A stretch of 64,000 nucleotides of DNA from Chitinivibrionales bacterium (GTDB lineage Bacteria > Fibrobacterota > Chitinivibrionia > Chitinivibrionales > FEN-1185). This document shows positions 52,898-62,050 of this stretch, in pieces. Position 1 is the first letter of the stretch. Every line of letters starts with the position of its first letter. The DNA lies in assembly GCA_035516255.1 (NCBI GenBank), contig DATJAL010000014.1:1-64000 (forward strand), given 5' to 3'. The notes beneath the pieces were generated by a model, which saw only the letters and a program-made list of their open reading frames with translations, had not been told where the DNA came from and searched no databases. The position numbers were made by a program, and so were the translations under genes.

Positions 52898-53040
52898 TCC
52901 TTGTTTCCCTATTTTTCTAAAAATCTAATCTGCCAACAATTTTTTCACCCTCATTCCCCCAAAATCCCTTTTCGAAACGTATATTATCAATCCAAGAATC
53001 CAGTCATATATATCCTGAAAAAATATTATACGGAGCCCCT

Positions 53041-53934
53041 ATGCCCAAAAACATCCCCGTCCTTTTCGTCCAGGAGAAAACCCTCGCCGAAACATACGAA
53101 AAGGCGCTGGTCACCCTTTACACGCAGGGAACGCGGCTGCGCACCCAGTACGACAAGCCCGGCGCGCCGCTGTCCATAGACGCCACCATGAACCTCACGG
53201 TCCTTGAGCCCATGAGCGATCCCATGATCCACAAGGCGTTTCCCGGCGGCATCGACGACCTCAAGGAATATGCCATGGAGATCCGCGGGGCAAAGGACCA
53301 TTGGGTGAAAAACATCAACGACCCGAAGGACACGCGCTGGGAATACACGTATCACGGCAGGCTCGTTGCCTATGGCGCGTGGCGAGAGCTCAGGGGCGGC
53401 GCATCGCAGGAGGCCGGGTTTTTCAAGATAGACCAGATTGAAAAAGTGATTGACAAATTGTCAAAGCAGCCGTTCACGCGCCAGGCACAGATGATCACGT
53501 GGATGCCCAATCTCGATTTCGATTGCTATGACCCGCCGTGCCTGCAGTCGCTGTGGTACCGCATCATGGAAGACGAGAAAGGCGTGCAGTGGCTCAACTG
53601 CAACGTACGGTTCCGCTCAAATGATGCGTGGGGCGCGAATTTCATGAACATGTTCGGCTTCACGCTGTTCAACCGCGATGTGATCGCGGCGGAAGTGGCA
53701 AAGCGCACGGGCAAGCCGGTGGAGCTCGGCCGCATGAACTGGCACGCCGACTCATGGCACATTTACGGAAAAGACATCGAAAGCGCCAAGCAGCAGCTGT
53801 TTGACAGAATAGACACCATGAGCTTCGAGGAGCGCACCTATAATTTTCACGACGCGTTCATCCAGGAGATGTTCAATGATGCCGAGGCGAGGATTGTGAA
53901 GAAAATAAAAGAATATGATGAAAGTCATAAATAG
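53041..53934 (+). CDS. Thymidylate synthase-like protein
   Basis: 297 residues of the ThyA fold. The nucleophile is Cys167 in DPPCLQSLWYRI; WEYTYHGRLVAYGA, FTRQAQMITWMPN, RFRSNDAWGANFMNMFGF (phosphate-binding RSxD, and Asn203 aligned without gaps to the uracil-selecting Asn), and DSWHIYGKD complete the site. It may make dTMP from dUMP with methylene-folate, but the divergence from standard ThyA leaves room for a related pyrimidine-modifying role. GGAG lies before the ATG. The gene is upstream of tssEFG, separated by a 458-base repeat region, so cotranscription is doubtful. Confidence 0.75.
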   Translation: MPKNIPVLFVQEKTLAETYEKALVTLYTQGTRLRTQYDKPGAPLSIDATMNLTVLEPMSDPMIHKAFPGGIDDLKEYAMEIRGAKDHWVKNINDPKDTRWEYTYHGRLVAYGAWRELRGGASQEAGFFKIDQIEKVIDKLSKQPFTRQAQMITWMPNLDFDCYDPPCLQSLWYRIMEDEKGVQWLNCNVRFRSNDAWGANFMNMFGFTLFNRDVIAAEVAKRTGKPVELGRMNWHADSWHIYGKDIESAKQQLFDRIDTMSFEERTYNFHDAFIQEMFNDAEARIVKKIKEYDESHK

Positions 53935-54392
53935 GAGATAAAAGAATAAATAATAATGATCTGGTGGGGAGAGGTCTCTCCCCTGGGGTGCAGCTTCCTC
54001 CCGCCGGAAATTTTCCCAGGTTTTGTATCAGCGGGAGGTGATCTGCACCCACACCCCTCTCAGCAGGGGCTTCGCCCCCGCAACGCCCCCAGGAAGCAAC
54101 GGGAAGCCCCGGGTGCTTCGATGGAGGTGAAAGTGCGTGTTGATAAATCGGAAGTTTGCCAACGCGTTAGGCAGGACTGGAGGCCGCGCTGGAGCGCGGT
54201 GCCGCCCGGACCCGCCGCAAAGCGGCATTGGGCCGTGGCGGCCCGAGCCGAAGGACGACGACCCTTGTGACCCTTGGAAATCCCTGACGAGGGAGAAGCA
54301 CCCGAAGGGGTGGACCGGAAGGAGGGCCGACCCGGAGCGTAGCGGAGGGGAACGCCCATTTTATATCTTATTGTAAATACTAAATCCAGAAT
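53935..54392. other. Repeat-filled gap before tssE
   Basis: About 458 bases almost wholly occupied by a composite of motifs B and A (53956-54366) in minus orientation. No gene or promoter is evident; open frames across it are products of its GC-rich repeat structure. Confidence 0.6.
53956..54366 (-). repeat. Composite dispersed repeat, motifs B then A
   Basis: Read on the minus strand: GGGCGTTCCCCTCCG, GGGTCGGCCCTCCTTCCGGT, CTTCGGCTCGGGCCGCC, GGGCGGCACCGCGCTCCAGC and CTAACGCGTTGG (motif B), then a long hairpin GGGTGCAGATCACCTCCCGC with GCGGGAGGAAGCTGCACCCC (motif A), then AGGGGAGAGACC. The same pieces recur at 45.2, 57.7, 61.4, 61.6 and 63.9 kb. Confidence 0.75.
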
Positions 54393-54812
54393 ATGAAACA
54401 AGCACTTTTCGAAAATTTAACCGGCCATTTCCTCGATGGAACACCGGTGGAGAGCGTGCCCCAATCCTCCCGCGGCATCGTGTCCATCATGGACCATCTC
54501 AACCGCCTGTTCAACACGCGCGAAGGGAGCCTGCACCTCAAGGACTACGGGCTGCCCGACATATCGGAAATCTACCGGAAGATGCCGCACGGAATCGACG
54601 AGCTGCAGAAGGCGATCAAGCGCACGGTGGAGAAATACGAGCCGCGGCTCACCCGAGTAAAGGTGACGCCGGTGGAGACCGACGCCAAGGATTTCAGGCT
54701 TGTGTTTATTTTATCGGGCGAGCTTAGTGAGGGCGGCGGCCTGGTGCGGTTCCAGACCACGTTCACGAGCATGGGCAATTCGTCCATTGCGCCGTGGAAG
54801 AAACCGGAGTAA
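54393..54812 (+). CDS. tssE: T6SS baseplate protein TssE (gp25-like)
   Basis: 139 residues, the usual size. TssE is the gp25-like wedge component that starts sheath assembly. Pattern: IVSIMDHLNRLFNTREGSL, LKDYGLPDISEIYRKMPHG, IKRTVEKYEPRLTRVKVTPV. The conserved EPR motif, important for baseplate function in gp25 proteins, is present (KYEPRL). The ATG at 54393 lacks a clear binding site. tssF follows after a 185-base gap holding an inverted repeat. Confidence 0.93.
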   Translation: MKQALFENLTGHFLDGTPVESVPQSSRGIVSIMDHLNRLFNTREGSLHLKDYGLPDISEIYRKMPHGIDELQKAIKRTVEKYEPRLTRVKVTPVETDAKDFRLVFILSGELSEGGGLVRFQTTFTSMGNSSIAPWKKPE

Positions 54813-54817
54813 ATCCT

Positions 54818-54915
54818 CGCCGCAAAGGCGCATGGGACGCAAAGAAATGTGGACAGGAAATCATGCTCCCTGAAAAATCAATAATTTTCCTTTGCGATCC
54901 TTGCGTCTTTGCGGT
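54818..54915. repeat. CGCAAAG-type inverted repeat between tssE and tssF
   Basis: GCCGCAAAGGCGC and GACGCAAAG on the left pair with CTTTGCGATCC and CTTGCGTCTTTGCGG on the right. A related element lies at 57778-57869. The pair flanks tssF-tssG. Confidence 0.65.
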
Positions 54916-54997
54916 AAATGCATAGAGAAACAAGCTGAGTCCACGGCGTGCCGTTTTTATCGGCGTGACGCCTTCAACCAATTTAAAGGGTATTCTG

Positions 54998-56749
54998 ATG
55001 ATAGAAAAATATTACGAAGAAGAGCTCCGCTACCTCTACGAATCGGGACGGGAATTCGCCAAGGCGCACCCGGACCGCGCGCAGTTCCTCAACGTTGACG
55101 CGGTGGGCGACCGCGACCCGTACGTGGAGCGGCTGTTCGAGGGCTTCGCGTTTCTGGCGGGCCGCATCCGCGAAAAGCTCGATGATTCGTTTCCCGAGCT
55201 CACCGAGGGACTGTTCAACCTCATGTGGCCCGGCCTGCTGCACGAGTTGCCGCCCGTGGCGATCGTGCAGTTCAAGGCGAGAACCGGCCTTTTGCAGGAG
55301 ACACGCGTGCTGGCCCGCGGCGCCGAGCTGCAAAGCGCCGGCGTTGGCGCAGAGGGCGCGGTATGCCGGTTCACCACCACGAGCGACGTGCGGCTCAATC
55401 CGGTGTCGCTTGCCAATGTTAAGAAGACGGTCGACAGAAAAGGAAAAGCATCGCTTTCCTTCAGGTTCGAGCTTGACCGTGGCGTGCAGCTTGCGAAGCT
55501 CTCGCTGTCGCCTTTGCGGCTTTACCTTCACGCCGAGATGCCCACCGCGCTCATGCTGCACGAGTTTCTCACGCGACGCGCCGTGTCGGTCTCTATCATT
55601 GCGGGCGACGGCGCTGCCGCCTGCGATGTCGACCCGAAGGCTGCGCTTTCTCCGTGCGGTCTTTCCGCCGAGGAGTCGATACTGCCGCAGGCCCCGGGCG
55701 TGTTTTCCGGGTATTCGCTGCTGCTGGAATATTTCGCGTATCCGGAGAAATTCCTCTTTGTCGATTTGAAGGGTTTTGAGAACCTGCCGTTCACCGAAGA
55801 ATCCCTTGGCTTCGTCACCTTCACCGTTACCTTTGATTCCGATTTTCCGGCCGACAAGCCCTTTTCAAAAGAGAATTTCAGGCTGTTTTGCGCGCCCGCA
55901 GCCAATATTTTCAAGAAAGACGCGGAGCCCGTTGCCGTGACCGGGCTCGAGACCGAATACCGCGTGGTGGCGGACGCCAATTATCCCGCGTCGTTCCACG
56001 CGCACAGCATTGTTTCCATTGAAGGCGTCGAGCGGGCGACCGGAAAGCGCTCCGTGTACGAGCCGCTGTATTCGTTCACCATGGGAGGAAAAAAGAGGCC
56101 GCGTACCTTTGCGACCCAATACCGGTATGCGCCGGACGGGCGCCGCGAACTGTTCATCACGCCCGGCGGCGACCGGCTCGGCGAACAGGGCGAGATACGT
56201 GAAGAAAGCCTTTCCATTGTTGCGTGGTGCACGAACGGCGTTCTGCCGAGGGAGACCATACGCGAGGGCGGCATCGTCAATCCGGGCGTGAATTTCCCCG
56301 ACTATGTCTCGTTCAGCAACATAACCCGGCCCACGCTGCCTGCCATGCCGCCCAGGAACGACGATTATTTATGGATGTGCATCTCGCACCTCGGCTCCAC
56401 GTGCACCACGCTGTCGTCGCCCGAAACGCTCAAGGCGCTTTTGCGCCTGTACGACTGGTCGCACGCCGAGGGCAGGGCGCGGCGCATCGAGGCCATCACC
56501 GACGCGTCATCGAAGCCCGTCGAGCGCATCGTGAACGGCTCGGCCGTGCGCGGCGTGGAATTCTCGGTATCGCTTGCTGAATCGGAATTTTCCGACACCG
56601 GCGACGCGCACCTGTTCGGCCAGGTGCTCAAGGAGTTCCTGTCGCAGTACGTTTCGGTGAACACCTTTCTCAATCTTGCGCTGGTGCTCAAACCGTCGGG
56701 CCAAACGCTGCGGTGGGAATCATTGGAGGGCAAAAAGTGGCTGATCTGA
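54998..56749 (+). CDS. tssF: T6SS baseplate protein TssF
   Basis: 583 residues from the ATG at 54998 (AAAGGG upstream), which opens the family-typical IEKYYEEELRYLYESGREFA. Other hallmarks: YVERLFEGFAFLAGRIREKL, FPELTEGLFNLMWPGLLHEL and the late NAVRG-type GSAVRGVEFSVSLAESEF and HLFGQVLKEFLSQYVSVNTF. TssF (VasA/ImpG) is the wedge core of the T6SS baseplate with TssG and TssE. The last 13 bases overlap tssG. Confidence 0.95.
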   Translation: MIEKYYEEELRYLYESGREFAKAHPDRAQFLNVDAVGDRDPYVERLFEGFAFLAGRIREKLDDSFPELTEGLFNLMWPGLLHELPPVAIVQFKARTGLLQETRVLARGAELQSAGVGAEGAVCRFTTTSDVRLNPVSLANVKKTVDRKGKASLSFRFELDRGVQLAKLSLSPLRLYLHAEMPTALMLHEFLTRRAVSVSIIAGDGAAACDVDPKAALSPCGLSAEESILPQAPGVFSGYSLLLEYFAYPEKFLFVDLKGFENLPFTEESLGFVTFTVTFDSDFPADKPFSKENFRLFCAPAANIFKKDAEPVAVTGLETEYRVVADANYPASFHAHSIVSIEGVERATGKRSVYEPLYSFTMGGKKRPRTFATQYRYAPDGRRELFITPGGDRLGEQGEIREESLSIVAWCTNGVLPRETIREGGIVNPGVNFPDYVSFSNITRPTLPAMPPRNDDYLWMCISHLGSTCTTLSSPETLKALLRLYDWSHAEGRARRIEAITDASSKPVERIVNGSAVRGVEFSVSLAESEFSDTGDAHLFGQVLKEFLSQYVSVNTFLNLALVLKPSGQTLRWESLEGKKWLI

Positions 56750-57684
56750 TTGCCCGGCTCCGCGAAGAGGGCCACAACTTCAACTTTTTCCAGGCGCTCT
56801 CGCTCCTCGAGGAGAAATACCGCGGCGAGGAAGGGGTGGGCAGCCCCGTCGAGTCGGGCAGGGTGCGCATGGCGTCGGGCACGTCGCTCGCCTTCCCGGC
56901 CAGCGACATCGCGTCGGTCAAGGAGACCGCCAGCGGCATCGAGTTCGTGCTGTCGTTCATGGGGCTCGTGGGCGTGTCGTCGCCGCTGCCGCTTTACTTT
57001 ACGGAATACCTCCTTCGCCACGAGGAGGCCTCCGGGCCCCTCCGTGATTTTCTCGCCATCTTCAACCACCGCATGTACACCCTGTTCTACCGGGCCTGGC
57101 AGAAGTACCGGTGCATCAGCATGGCGGCTGGGCCTGCGGCAAGTCCCGTTGCGCGCCGGATGGCGGGCCTTGCCGGCCTGGGCGGCGCGGACCTTTCCGA
57201 TCCCTTTTACCGCCGCGCGCTCGCGTACACCGGCAGCCTTGCCGGCAAGGTGCGCTCAAAGGAGGCCTTGCGCGCCATGCTTGCCGATTTCTTTGGCGGC
57301 CTGCCGGTTGCGTTATGCGAATGGCAGCCCCGCTGGGTCGACATCGCCGACCTGCCGAAGCTGGGCATCGACTCCCGGCTCGGCGTCACGTCCATGTTGG
57401 GCACGAAGAAATGGGATGTTTCCGGAAAGTTCCGCGTGTCAATAGGCCCGCTGCCGAGGGTGACGTTCGAGACGTTTCTTCGCAATTCCGAAAATATCGC
57501 TGCTGTGAAAAAACTGGTGAATTTATTTTTAAACGATCCGCTGGAGTTCGACATTGAGGTGAAACTGGAGAGCAGCGAATTGGTGCCGGTGATTTTAGGA
57601 CAAGATAATACCCGCCTTGGTGAGACATCGTCGCTGGGAAAGTCGGATAAAAGAAGCGGCGTGTCTTCGATAGTAATCGAATAA
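56737..57684 (+). CDS. tssG: T6SS baseplate protein TssG
   Basis: 315 residues. I place the start at the GTG at 56737, five bases after GGAGGG, giving (M)ADLIARLREEGHNFNFFQAL; an ATG eight codons upstream lies deeper within tssF. TssG (VasB/ImpH) motifs are NFFQALSLLEEKY, FMGLVGVSSPLPLYFTEYLL, DFLAIFNHRMYTLFYRAWQK and LGVTSMLGTKKWDVSGKFRV. It pairs with TssF in the baseplate wedge. Overlap of 13 bases with tssF indicates coupled translation. No further T6SS gene follows here. Confidence 0.95.
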   Translation: MADLIARLREEGHNFNFFQALSLLEEKYRGEEGVGSPVESGRVRMASGTSLAFPASDIASVKETASGIEFVLSFMGLVGVSSPLPLYFTEYLLRHEEASGPLRDFLAIFNHRMYTLFYRAWQKYRCISMAAGPAASPVARRMAGLAGLGGADLSDPFYRRALAYTGSLAGKVRSKEALRAMLADFFGGLPVALCEWQPRWVDIADLPKLGIDSRLGVTSMLGTKKWDVSGKFRVSIGPLPRVTFETFLRNSENIAAVKKLVNLFLNDPLEFDIEVKLESSELVPVILGQDNTRLGETSSLGKSDKRSGVSSIVIE

Positions 57685-57699
57685 ATTTTATTGGGATTT

Positions 57700-57766
57700 A
57701 AAGCCGGGCGTTTCCTTCGCCTTCGATCACCCTCTGGCTCGGGTCGTTTCTTCTCTCGTTTACTTC
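57700..57766 (+). repeat. Dispersed repeat, motif B (5' part)
   Basis: GCCGGGCGTTTCCTTCGCCT, then CTGGCTCGGGTCG, matching the first ~65 bases of the copy at 63872. It follows the tssG stop by about 16 bases. Confidence 0.5.
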
Positions 57767-57777
57767 GGCAAAAAATT

Positions 57778-57869
57778 CACCGCAAAGAGGCAAAGAACGC
57801 AAAGGAAAAAAAGTCGGTTTATTCGGTGCATGATCTTAGCTAAAATATTCTTTGCGGCCTTTGCGGTGA
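57778..57869. repeat. CGCAAAG-type inverted repeat downstream of tssG
   Basis: CACCGCAAAGAGGCAAAGAA and CGCAAAGG pair with CTTTGCGGCCTTTGCGGTG at 57850-57868. Elements of this type are common between genes in many bacteria. It lies between convergent tssG and gmd and could stop transcription from either side. Confidence 0.65.
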
Positions 57870-57906
57870 GGCTTTTCTTTTTATTGAATACCCTGGACAT
57901 CTCGCG

Positions 57907-58944
57907 TCATTTCCCCTGCGCCGCTTCCCAGTCCGCCGTTGCCATGATCTCCACGAGCTTGTCAAAGGAGACCGACGGCTGCCAGCCCAGTTTTTGTTTT
58001 GCTTTGCTCGGGTCGCCCAGAAGGAGGTCAACCTCGGTGGGCCGGAAATATTTCGCATCGACCCTGATGAGGGTCTTGCCGCTTTTTTTGTCGACGCCGG
58101 TTTCGCCGGTTCCTTCCCCGGACCATTGAAGGTGCATGCCGAGGCACGCAAACGCCTTTTCGCAGAATTCCCGCACCGAATGCGTTTCACCGGTGGCGAT
58201 CACGTAATCATCCGGCCCGTCCTGTTGCAACATGAGCCACATGGCGAGCACGTAATCCGGCGCATAGCCCCAGTCGCGCTTGGCGTTGAGGTTGCCGATG
58301 TACAGGCAGTCCTTTTTTCCCGCCTTGATCGCGGCCGCGGCCATGGTGATCTTTCTCGTGGAGAAATTCTCGCCCCTGCGCGGCGACTCGTGGTTGAAAA
58401 GGATGCCGTTGCTCGCATGGATACCGAACGCCTCGCGGTAATTGACCACGATCCAGTACGCGTACAATTTTGCCGCGCCGTACGGCGACCGCGGATAAAA
58501 AGGCGTGGACTCGTTCTGGGGCGTTTGCACGGCCTTTCCGTAGAGTTCCGAGGTTGACGCCTGGTAAAAACGCGTCTGGATGCCGGTCTCCTTTATGGCG
58601 TCAAGGATGCGGAGCGTGCCCGAGGCGTCGACGTCGGCGGTGTATTCGGGCACCTCGAAGGACACGGCCACGTGCGACTGCGCCGCGAGGTTGTAGATTT
58701 CGTGGGGCTTTATTTTCTCGAGCAAACGGTTCATGTTGCTCGAGTCGGTCATGTCGCCGTAATGGAGGAAGAAATTGACGTCCTTGTTGTGCGAGTCGCG
58801 GAACAGGTGGTCGATGCGTTTGCGGTTGAAATAGCTGGCGCGGCGTATCATGCCGTGGACCTCGTACCCTTTTTGGAGCAGCAGCTCGGCAAGGTACGAC
58901 CCGTCCTGGCCCGTGACGCCGGTGATGAAGGCGCGTTTTTTCAT
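57907..58944 (-). CDS. gmd: GDP-mannose 4,6-dehydratase
   Basis: 345 residues. An SDR-family enzyme that turns GDP-mannose into GDP-4-keto-6-deoxymannose, precursor of GDP-fucose, rhamnose or perosamine. NADP site [38 protein letters not shown]; catalytic residues in [10 protein letters not shown] and [51 protein letters not shown]. The ATG at 58944 has AAGGGTATC upstream. It stands alone here but fits with the glycosylphosphotransferase and Wzi genes at 22-25 kb in surface polysaccharide synthesis. Confidence 0.96.
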   Translation of the reverse strand: MKKRAFITGVTGQDGSYLAELLLQKGYEVHGMIRRASYFNRKRIDHLFRDSHNKDVNFFLHYGDMTDSSNMNRLLEKIKPHEIYNLAAQSHVAVSFEVPEYTADVDASGTLRILDAIKETGIQTRFYQASTSELYGKAVQTPQNESTPFYPRSPYGAAKLYAYWIVVNYREAFGIHASNGILFNHESPRRGENFSTRKITMAAAAIKAGKKDCLYIGNLNAKRDWGYAPDYVLAMWLMLQQDGPDDYVIATGETHSVREFCEKAFACLGMHLQWSGEGTGETGVDKKSGKTLIRVDAKYFRPTEVDLLLGDPSKAKQKLGWQPSVSFDKLVEIMATADWEAAQGK

Positions 58945-59128
58945 GATACCCTTTCTGATGACGCAACTACCCGAGGAGAAAAGCCGTCCCTGTAAAAAAG
59001 TTTGTGTCCATCAGACGGCAGGCCATGTATTTTTACGTGACAGGTGCCGATACTTTTACGCACCGCAAAATAAAATAATTTAGAGAACCAAGGGCAGTTT
59101 ACAATAAACTGTCGCGACGGACGATTTC

Positions 59129-61351
59129 ATGAACCAGACGGCAGAAACCGTTGTTCAGCAGGCCGGCCCCATGCGAGGGAAGAGGCTTACGATTGTTGTC
59201 CTGGCCCTGGTTTTTGCCCTTTCGTGCGGAGCGACCGCAAGTGCATGGTTTCTCTACCGCATGTACCAGACCCTGCCCACGCTCGACCAGCTTGAGAACA
59301 TCGAGCCGCCGCTGTCGAGCAAGGTGCTCGGCAGGGACGGCACGCTCATCCATGAATTTTCCATCGAGAAGCGCTCATGGGTGCCGCTCGCGGAAATACC
59401 CCAGCATCTCGTCAACGCGGTGATCGCCATCGAGGACCGGAAGTATTACAGCCATTGGGGGGTTGACTTAAAGAGAATCATCGGCGCCATGTTCGTCAAC
59501 ATCCGCAGGAGGCACGCCGCGCAGGGCGCGTCCACGATCACCCAGCAGCTCGCCCGCAACGTGTACCTGTCGTCGAAGACCTCCATGATACGCAAGGTGC
59601 GCGAGGCCATGACCGCAATCCAGATCGAGCAGTTTTACACGAAGCGGCAGATCCTCGAATTATATCTGAACCAGGTGTACCTCGGCGCCGGCGTCTATGG
59701 CATGGAAGCCGCGAGCCAGTGTTACTTCAGCAAGCACGTTTCGAAGCTCACCCTTAACGAATGCGCGGTGCTTGCGGGCATCATCCAGCTGCCCGAGCGG
59801 TACCGGCCCGACCGGCCCTCCAACCTCAAGAACACGCTCGCCCGGCGCGACCAGGTGCTCAAATCAATGGTGTCAATGCGTTTTCTGGACAACGCATCGG
59901 CCGCCGGCGTCATGAAGGAGGGGCTGCCGTCCAATCCGAAGAGCGACGTTTCCGAACGCGCCCCGTATTTCGTGGAAATGGTGCGCAAGTACTGCGAGCA
60001 GAAATACGGCGACGACCTTTTATACAACGGCGGTCTTACCATCTACACGACGCTCGACCCTGCGGCGCAGGATTCCATCGACAAGGCAAAGGTGCCGCAC
60101 CTCGACACGCTTCAGCGCAAGATGAACGCGTATTTCCTCGACCGTTCGAACATCTGCCGCAAGCTTAAAATCAAGAGGGACTTTTTCATCAAGCACTTCG
60201 ATTCGGTGTACGCCGCGAACAAGACGGCGTGCGAGGCCCTGCCCGATTCCCTGCGCCTGCGCATCGTGCAGACCGCGCTCGTCGCCATGGATGTGAAGAC
60301 CGGCGCCATCCTGTCGCTCCTGGGCGGCCGCAATTTCCTCGAAAGCAAGTTCAACCGCGCGGTGCAGTCGGTGCGGCAGCCGGGCTCGGCGTTCAAGCCC
60401 ATCGTGTACACGGCGGCCATCGACCACGGTTTCACGCCCGCGAGCGTGGTGCTTGACCAGCCCATCACGCTCATGACGCCGCAGGGCGAGTGGCGCCCTG
60501 AAAACTTCGACGGCAAGTTCCGCGGCCCCGTGACGGTGCGCACCGCGCTCGAACATTCCCTCAACCTCGTGGCCATCCAGGTTCTTCTGCAGGTGACCGG
60601 CGACACCGTGGTCAATTACGCGCGAAGGATGGGACTCAAGCAGCGCATGGAGCCGGTGCCGTCGCTCGCCGTCGGTTCGTGCGAAGTGATGCCCATGGAG
60701 CTGCTCGACGCCTATGCCATTTTCCCCAACAAGGGCGTGCGCGTGGAGCCGTACTACGTGGAGCGCGTGATTGACAAAAACGGAAACGTCCTCGAGGAGC
60801 ACCAGACCATGTCAACTAAGGTGCTGTCGCCGCAAACCGCCTACATGATGTGCGACCTGCTCCAGGGCGTGGTGCGCAGGGGAACGGGCGCGGCGATCCC
60901 GGGTATGGGGTTCCCCCGTCCCTCAGGCGGAAAGACGGGCACGTCAAACGATTATTCCGACGCCTGGTTTGTGGGCTTCACCCCGCAGATCGCCTGCGCG
61001 GTGTGGGTGGGCATGGACGAGCGGCGTTCATTCGGCTACGGCGTGACCGGCGCGCTCGGCGCGATCCCCCTTTATGTCAAGGCGATGATCGCCCTGCACC
61101 GCAACATCAAGCCCGAGAACTTCGAAAAGCCCGACAGCATCGTCAGCCTCAAGATATGCCCCGTGTCGCACAAGGTCGCGACGCCATACTGCCCCCAGCC
61201 TTACGACGAATGTTTCATCGAGGGCACGCAGCCCGGGGATTGCGACATGCACGGCCCGGGAAAGGTAAAAAATGCCGACATGATGAACATGTTCGGGCCG
61301 AAAGAGAAGGCGCAGGAGAAGGTGCCGCCGAAGAAGCGATTAATGTTTTAG
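59129..61351 (+). CDS. Class A penicillin-binding protein (PBP1A family)
   Basis: 740 residues. One N-terminal membrane helix (LTIVVLALVFALSCGATASA), a GT51 transglycosylase domain (about 60-235: IEDRKYYSHWGVDLKRIIGA, GASTITQQLARN) and a transpeptidase domain (about 320-650) with SxxK in RQPGSAFKPIVY, SxN in EHSLNLVAIQ and KTG in GGKTGTSNDYSDAWFVGFTP. It polymerises and crosslinks peptidoglycan in the periplasm. The C-terminal part contains several Cys. No neighbour suggests a special role. Confidence 0.94.
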   Translation: MNQTAETVVQQAGPMRGKRLTIVVLALVFALSCGATASAWFLYRMYQTLPTLDQLENIEPPLSSKVLGRDGTLIHEFSIEKRSWVPLAEIPQHLVNAVIAIEDRKYYSHWGVDLKRIIGAMFVNIRRRHAAQGASTITQQLARNVYLSSKTSMIRKVREAMTAIQIEQFYTKRQILELYLNQVYLGAGVYGMEAASQCYFSKHVSKLTLNECAVLAGIIQLPERYRPDRPSNLKNTLARRDQVLKSMVSMRFLDNASAAGVMKEGLPSNPKSDVSERAPYFVEMVRKYCEQKYGDDLLYNGGLTIYTTLDPAAQDSIDKAKVPHLDTLQRKMNAYFLDRSNICRKLKIKRDFFIKHFDSVYAANKTACEALPDSLRLRIVQTALVAMDVKTGAILSLLGGRNFLESKFNRAVQSVRQPGSAFKPIVYTAAIDHGFTPASVVLDQPITLMTPQGEWRPENFDGKFRGPVTVRTALEHSLNLVAIQVLLQVTGDTVVNYARRMGLKQRMEPVPSLAVGSCEVMPMELLDAYAIFPNKGVRVEPYYVERVIDKNGNVLEEHQTMSTKVLSPQTAYMMCDLLQGVVRRGTGAAIPGMGFPRPSGGKTGTSNDYSDAWFVGFTPQIACAVWVGMDERRSFGYGVTGALGAIPLYVKAMIALHRNIKPENFEKPDSIVSLKICPVSHKVATPYCPQPYDECFIEGTQPGDCDMHGPGKVKNADMMNMFGPKEKAQEKVPPKKRLMF

Positions 61352-61371
61352 CAAGATAAAATTATAAAGCT

Positions 61372-61475
61372 GGCGGGTGAGGTCTCCACCTGGGGTGCGG
61401 CTTCCGCCGCTTAGCTTGACAAAAACCAAAATGACGCGGCGGCGATCTGCTCCCACACCCCCTTTTTGGCGCCGG
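61372..61475 (-). repeat. Dispersed repeat, motif A (minus orientation)
   Basis: On the minus strand GGGGTGTGGGAGCAGATC, GCGGCGGAAGCCGCACCCC and AGGTGGAGACCTCACC follow the motif A order, with a stem between GTGGGAGC/GCCGCACC-type arms and GCCGCCGCG/AGCGGCGG. Confidence 0.6.
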
Positions 61476-61624
61476 TACTCAGTGATTCGCAGACTTAAGT
61501 GGTGGCTGGCGATACGATCGCCGCAGCGCGAGTTTTACATGGCGGAAGAAGAGATTGTTGCATCGGTAGAGGCGACCTGCGAATCTTATTCTAATCGATT
61601 CTTATAGTGATAATCTGCAATACG

Positions 61625-61680
61625 CGTTACGCTCGTAAAACATCCGCTGCGGCCTCCAGTCGCCCCTAACGCGTCGAATT
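61625..61680 (+). repeat. Decayed motif B tail
   Basis: GCTGCGGCCTCCAGTCGCCC and CTAACGCGTCG match the end of motif B at 54.2 kb (GCGCGGCCTCCAGTCCTGCC, CTAACGCGTTGG). Confidence 0.4.
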
Positions 61681-61825
61681 TCAAGGATCTCCGTTTTTGC
61701 TAATTATCTATTGTCAATTGGACATCGCCCTTAAATGTTTCCTCGGAAGTCTGTCAGCTTATTTTACCAGATATCACCGCAACGGCTCATGTAAATAGCA
61801 TTTCCCGGTAATCGGTCGCTTCAAG

Positions 61826-61984
61826 GGTGCGCCCAGCAGGTGGTTAGCGCTTGCAACGGCTGGTACCCGGCTGCACCCAGGAGGGGGCAGCGCAGGACCG
61901 GGCGTGCTTTACGGGTACAAAGCATTTAAAATAGGGTTGAGCACGACCGGACCGGAGCGAGGGGGAGACTTCCCCCGCGATTAA
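61826..61984 (+). repeat. Dispersed repeat, motif A (plus orientation)
   Basis: GGGTGCGCCCAGC, CTTGCAACGGCTGGTACCCG, GCTGCACCCAGGAGGGGG and a final GGGGGAGACTTCCCCCGCGA. Same order and close sequence as 23540-23706. Confidence 0.65.
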
Positions 61985-62050
61985 TTTATTTTTGTTCATC
62001 ATTTTAAAATCGCATTCCGCAATCCGCATTTCTTGTTGTATTTTTCCATC

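Larger units (their letters stand above)
61352..62050. other. Gene-free, repeat-rich gap before uvrC
   Basis: About 700 bases holding motif A in minus orientation (61372-61475), a decayed motif B tail (61625-61680) and motif A in plus orientation (61826-61984). Short open frames here (up to 76 codons) fall in repeat or low-quality sequence and are not supported as genes. Confidence 0.55.

Noticed and set aside
53956-54376. Several 66-113-codon open frames on both strands
   Set aside because: All lie in the composite motif A/B repeat; no start signal and no protein-like pattern.
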